From NCBI GenBank assembly GCA_937892095.1, contig CALAVC010000158.1, positions 1 through 43,486 on the forward strand: a stretch of 43,486 bases of DNA, written 5' to 3'. Position numbers and translations under genes: made by a program. Shown piece after piece: positions 42,555-43,486 of this stretch; position 1 is the first letter of the stretch; the number at the start of each line of letters is the position of its first letter. The DNA is from an uncultured Bacteroidales bacterium (GTDB lineage Bacteria > Bacteroidota > Bacteroidia > Bacteroidales > Marinilabiliaceae). The notes beneath the pieces are model-generated. The model made no database searches. It was not told the origin of the DNA and saw only the letters and a program-made list of their open reading frames with translations.

Positions 42555-43441
42555 TTTTCGAGTTCGAAGTTTATGTAGTTCTCGGGGTTTAGCGGAGTCC
42601 CCTTATACCAAAGTTCAAAGTGCAAATGTGGTCCTGTCGTAAACTCGCCCGAGTTGCCTGTCAGAGCAAGGCATTCGCCTGCACTAACGCGTTGCCCCGA
42701 TTGCTTTAGCAATTTGGCGTTGTGCTTATATACCGACACGAGCTGATTGTCGTGTTGCACCATCATGACAAAGCCTGTTTGTAGTGTCCACTCCGAAAAA
42801 AATACTATGCCGTCGAGTGTCGACAATACTGGTGTGCTCTCTGCTATGCTAACGTCTACGCCATAGTGTCCGTCTTCAAAATGATTGGTTACCACTCCTT
42901 TGGCTGGCGTAAAGAAAAACGTAGACTCGAGCTCTGAGTTCATCGTTACTGGAGCGTCTGCATTGGTTGCTATGTCATATTCTTCGTTTTGCTCCACTTC
43001 GCGCACAAACTTTGTCTCTGCTCCGCTTTTCTCGCTGTTTATTGCGGCAAGCGACTGACGCGTCAGCGTTACGTTCGAGTCTCTTCGCCATGCCGATTCT
43101 GGCAGGTCGCCACGCAAGACGTCGCGCATATTGCGTAGCATTAGGTCGCGTAGCTCCACTTCGTTTATCAGCGAGTCGGCACGTTGCATGTTTTGTATGA
43201 TTGCTCTGCGTTCCTCGCCTGTCGGATAGCCCGGTATGTATTCTCTAAGTCCTGTAAAGGCTATCAGTATAGTTACGCCTGCAATGAGCAGAATAGCCAT
43301 TGCAACAACAGACACTGCAAGTGTCCATGGGGCAAAACGAAATGTTATTATTTCTTCGAACGACTTGTCTACGAATATCGTCATTCGGAGCTTGCGCAGT
43401 AGTCGGCTTTCTTTTTTCTGGTTGCTATTTATGTCGGACAT
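42551..43441 (-). CDS. M23 (LytM-type) peptidoglycan endopeptidase, membrane anchored
   Basis: 296-residue protein with a short cytoplasmic N-terminus and one membrane helix at about 37-62. A linker with helical, charged stretches (about 75-150) is followed by a C-terminal LytM domain in the periplasm. Zinc ligands are visible: His192 and Asp196 in GHYGVDVS and His274 in the GPHLHFELW motif, with His272 and His240 (VYKHN) as the catalytic pair. It should therefore be an active peptidoglycan cleaver, unlike degenerate LytM regulators. It is upstream of dxr in the same operon with a 4-base overlap. Only 45 bases lie before it in the window, so its promoter is not seen. Confidence 0.92.
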   Translation of the reverse strand: MSDINSNQKKESRLLRKLRMTIFVDKSFEEIITFRFAPWTLAVSVVAMAILLIAGVTILIAFTGLREYIPGYPTGEERRAIIQNMQRADSLINEVELRDLMLRNMRDVLRGDLPESAWRRDSNVTLTRQSLAAINSEKSGAETKFVREVEQNEEYDIATNADAPVTMNSELESTFFFTPAKGVVTNHFEDGHYGVDVSIAESTPVLSTLDGIVFFSEWTLQTGFVMMVQHDNQLVSVYKHNAKLLKQSGQRVSAGECLALTGNSGEFTTGPHLHFELWYKGTPLNPENYINFELEK

Positions 43442-43464
43442 CGCCTTTCGCTACAAAGTTTTCT

Positions 43465-43486
43465 AGATCGGAAGAGCACACGTCTG
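43465..43486 (+). other. Illumina TruSeq adapter remnant at contig end
   Basis: The last 22 bases, beginning AGATCGGAAGAGCACACG, are identical to the start of the standard TruSeq read-1 adapter. This is not genomic sequence. True genomic sequence probably ends at or just before 43464. Confidence 0.97.

Overview
The window looks like one end of an assembled contig from an uncultured, non-flagellated member of the order Bacteroidales (Bacteroidota). This rests on Bacteroidota-type promoters (TAnnTTTG at the -7 box), absence of obvious Shine-Dalgarno sequences, type IX secretion (T9SS) sorting signals, PorP/SprF and PorE homologues, a Bacteroides/Entamoeba-type phosphoglycerate dehydrogenase carrying Lys in place of the catalytic His, and a bacterial RNase P RNA. 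Genus cannot be assigned from the sequence alone. The last 22 bases match an Illumina TruSeq adapter, so the right end is an assembly artefact, and the left end cuts into an HNH nuclease gene.

Layout. (1) 1-3226: 3' end of an HNH endonuclease gene, a shared bidirectional terminator, the serine pathway pair serC-serA on the minus strand, and a Nudix hydrolase. (2) 3507-9945: a compact fatty-acid/polyketide-like locus containing a ketosynthase, an acyl carrier protein, an MMPL/RND exporter, a phytoene-desaturase-like FAD enzyme and a LolA-like periplasmic carrier. It resembles a stripped-down aryl-polyene/flexirubin or outer-membrane lipid locus. A strong hairpin with a T-tract separates the ACP gene from the exporter operon. 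(3) 10028-33131: a surface/secretion locus. A small secreted BspA-like LRR protein is divergent from an 18.2-kb gene for a 6074-residue, multi-domain, Cys-rich adhesin with a C-terminal gliding-motility/T9SS type B sorting domain. It is followed by its likely partner PorP/SprF, a PorE-like TPR/propeller/CRD/OmpA protein and a SPOR-like secreted protein. (4) 33145-39818: housekeeping and DNA maintenance: RNase P RNA, topoisomerase III, an orphan methyl-accepting chemotaxis protein, uracil-DNA glycosylase and exonuclease VII large subunit. (5) 40016-43441: metY (O-acetylhomoserine sulfhydrylase) behind a promoter and inverted repeat, then on the minus strand an M23 peptidase overlapping dxr.

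How the parts fit. The T9SS cassette is the main accessory feature. The giant protein would enter the periplasm by its signal peptide, be recognised through its type B C-terminal domain by the neighbouring PorP/SprF-family outer-membrane protein, and be displayed on the surface, while the PorE-like protein would tie the apparatus to peptidoglycan. The core T9SS translocon genes are not in this window, so this is a substrate-plus-accessory cassette and not a complete secretion system. The KS/ACP/MMPL/LolA/FAD locus is the second candidate for unexplained biology: it has carrier, condensing, redox and export functions but no visible starter-loading, ketoreductase or dehydratase genes. I saw no CRISPR array, tRNA, insertion sequence or prophage.
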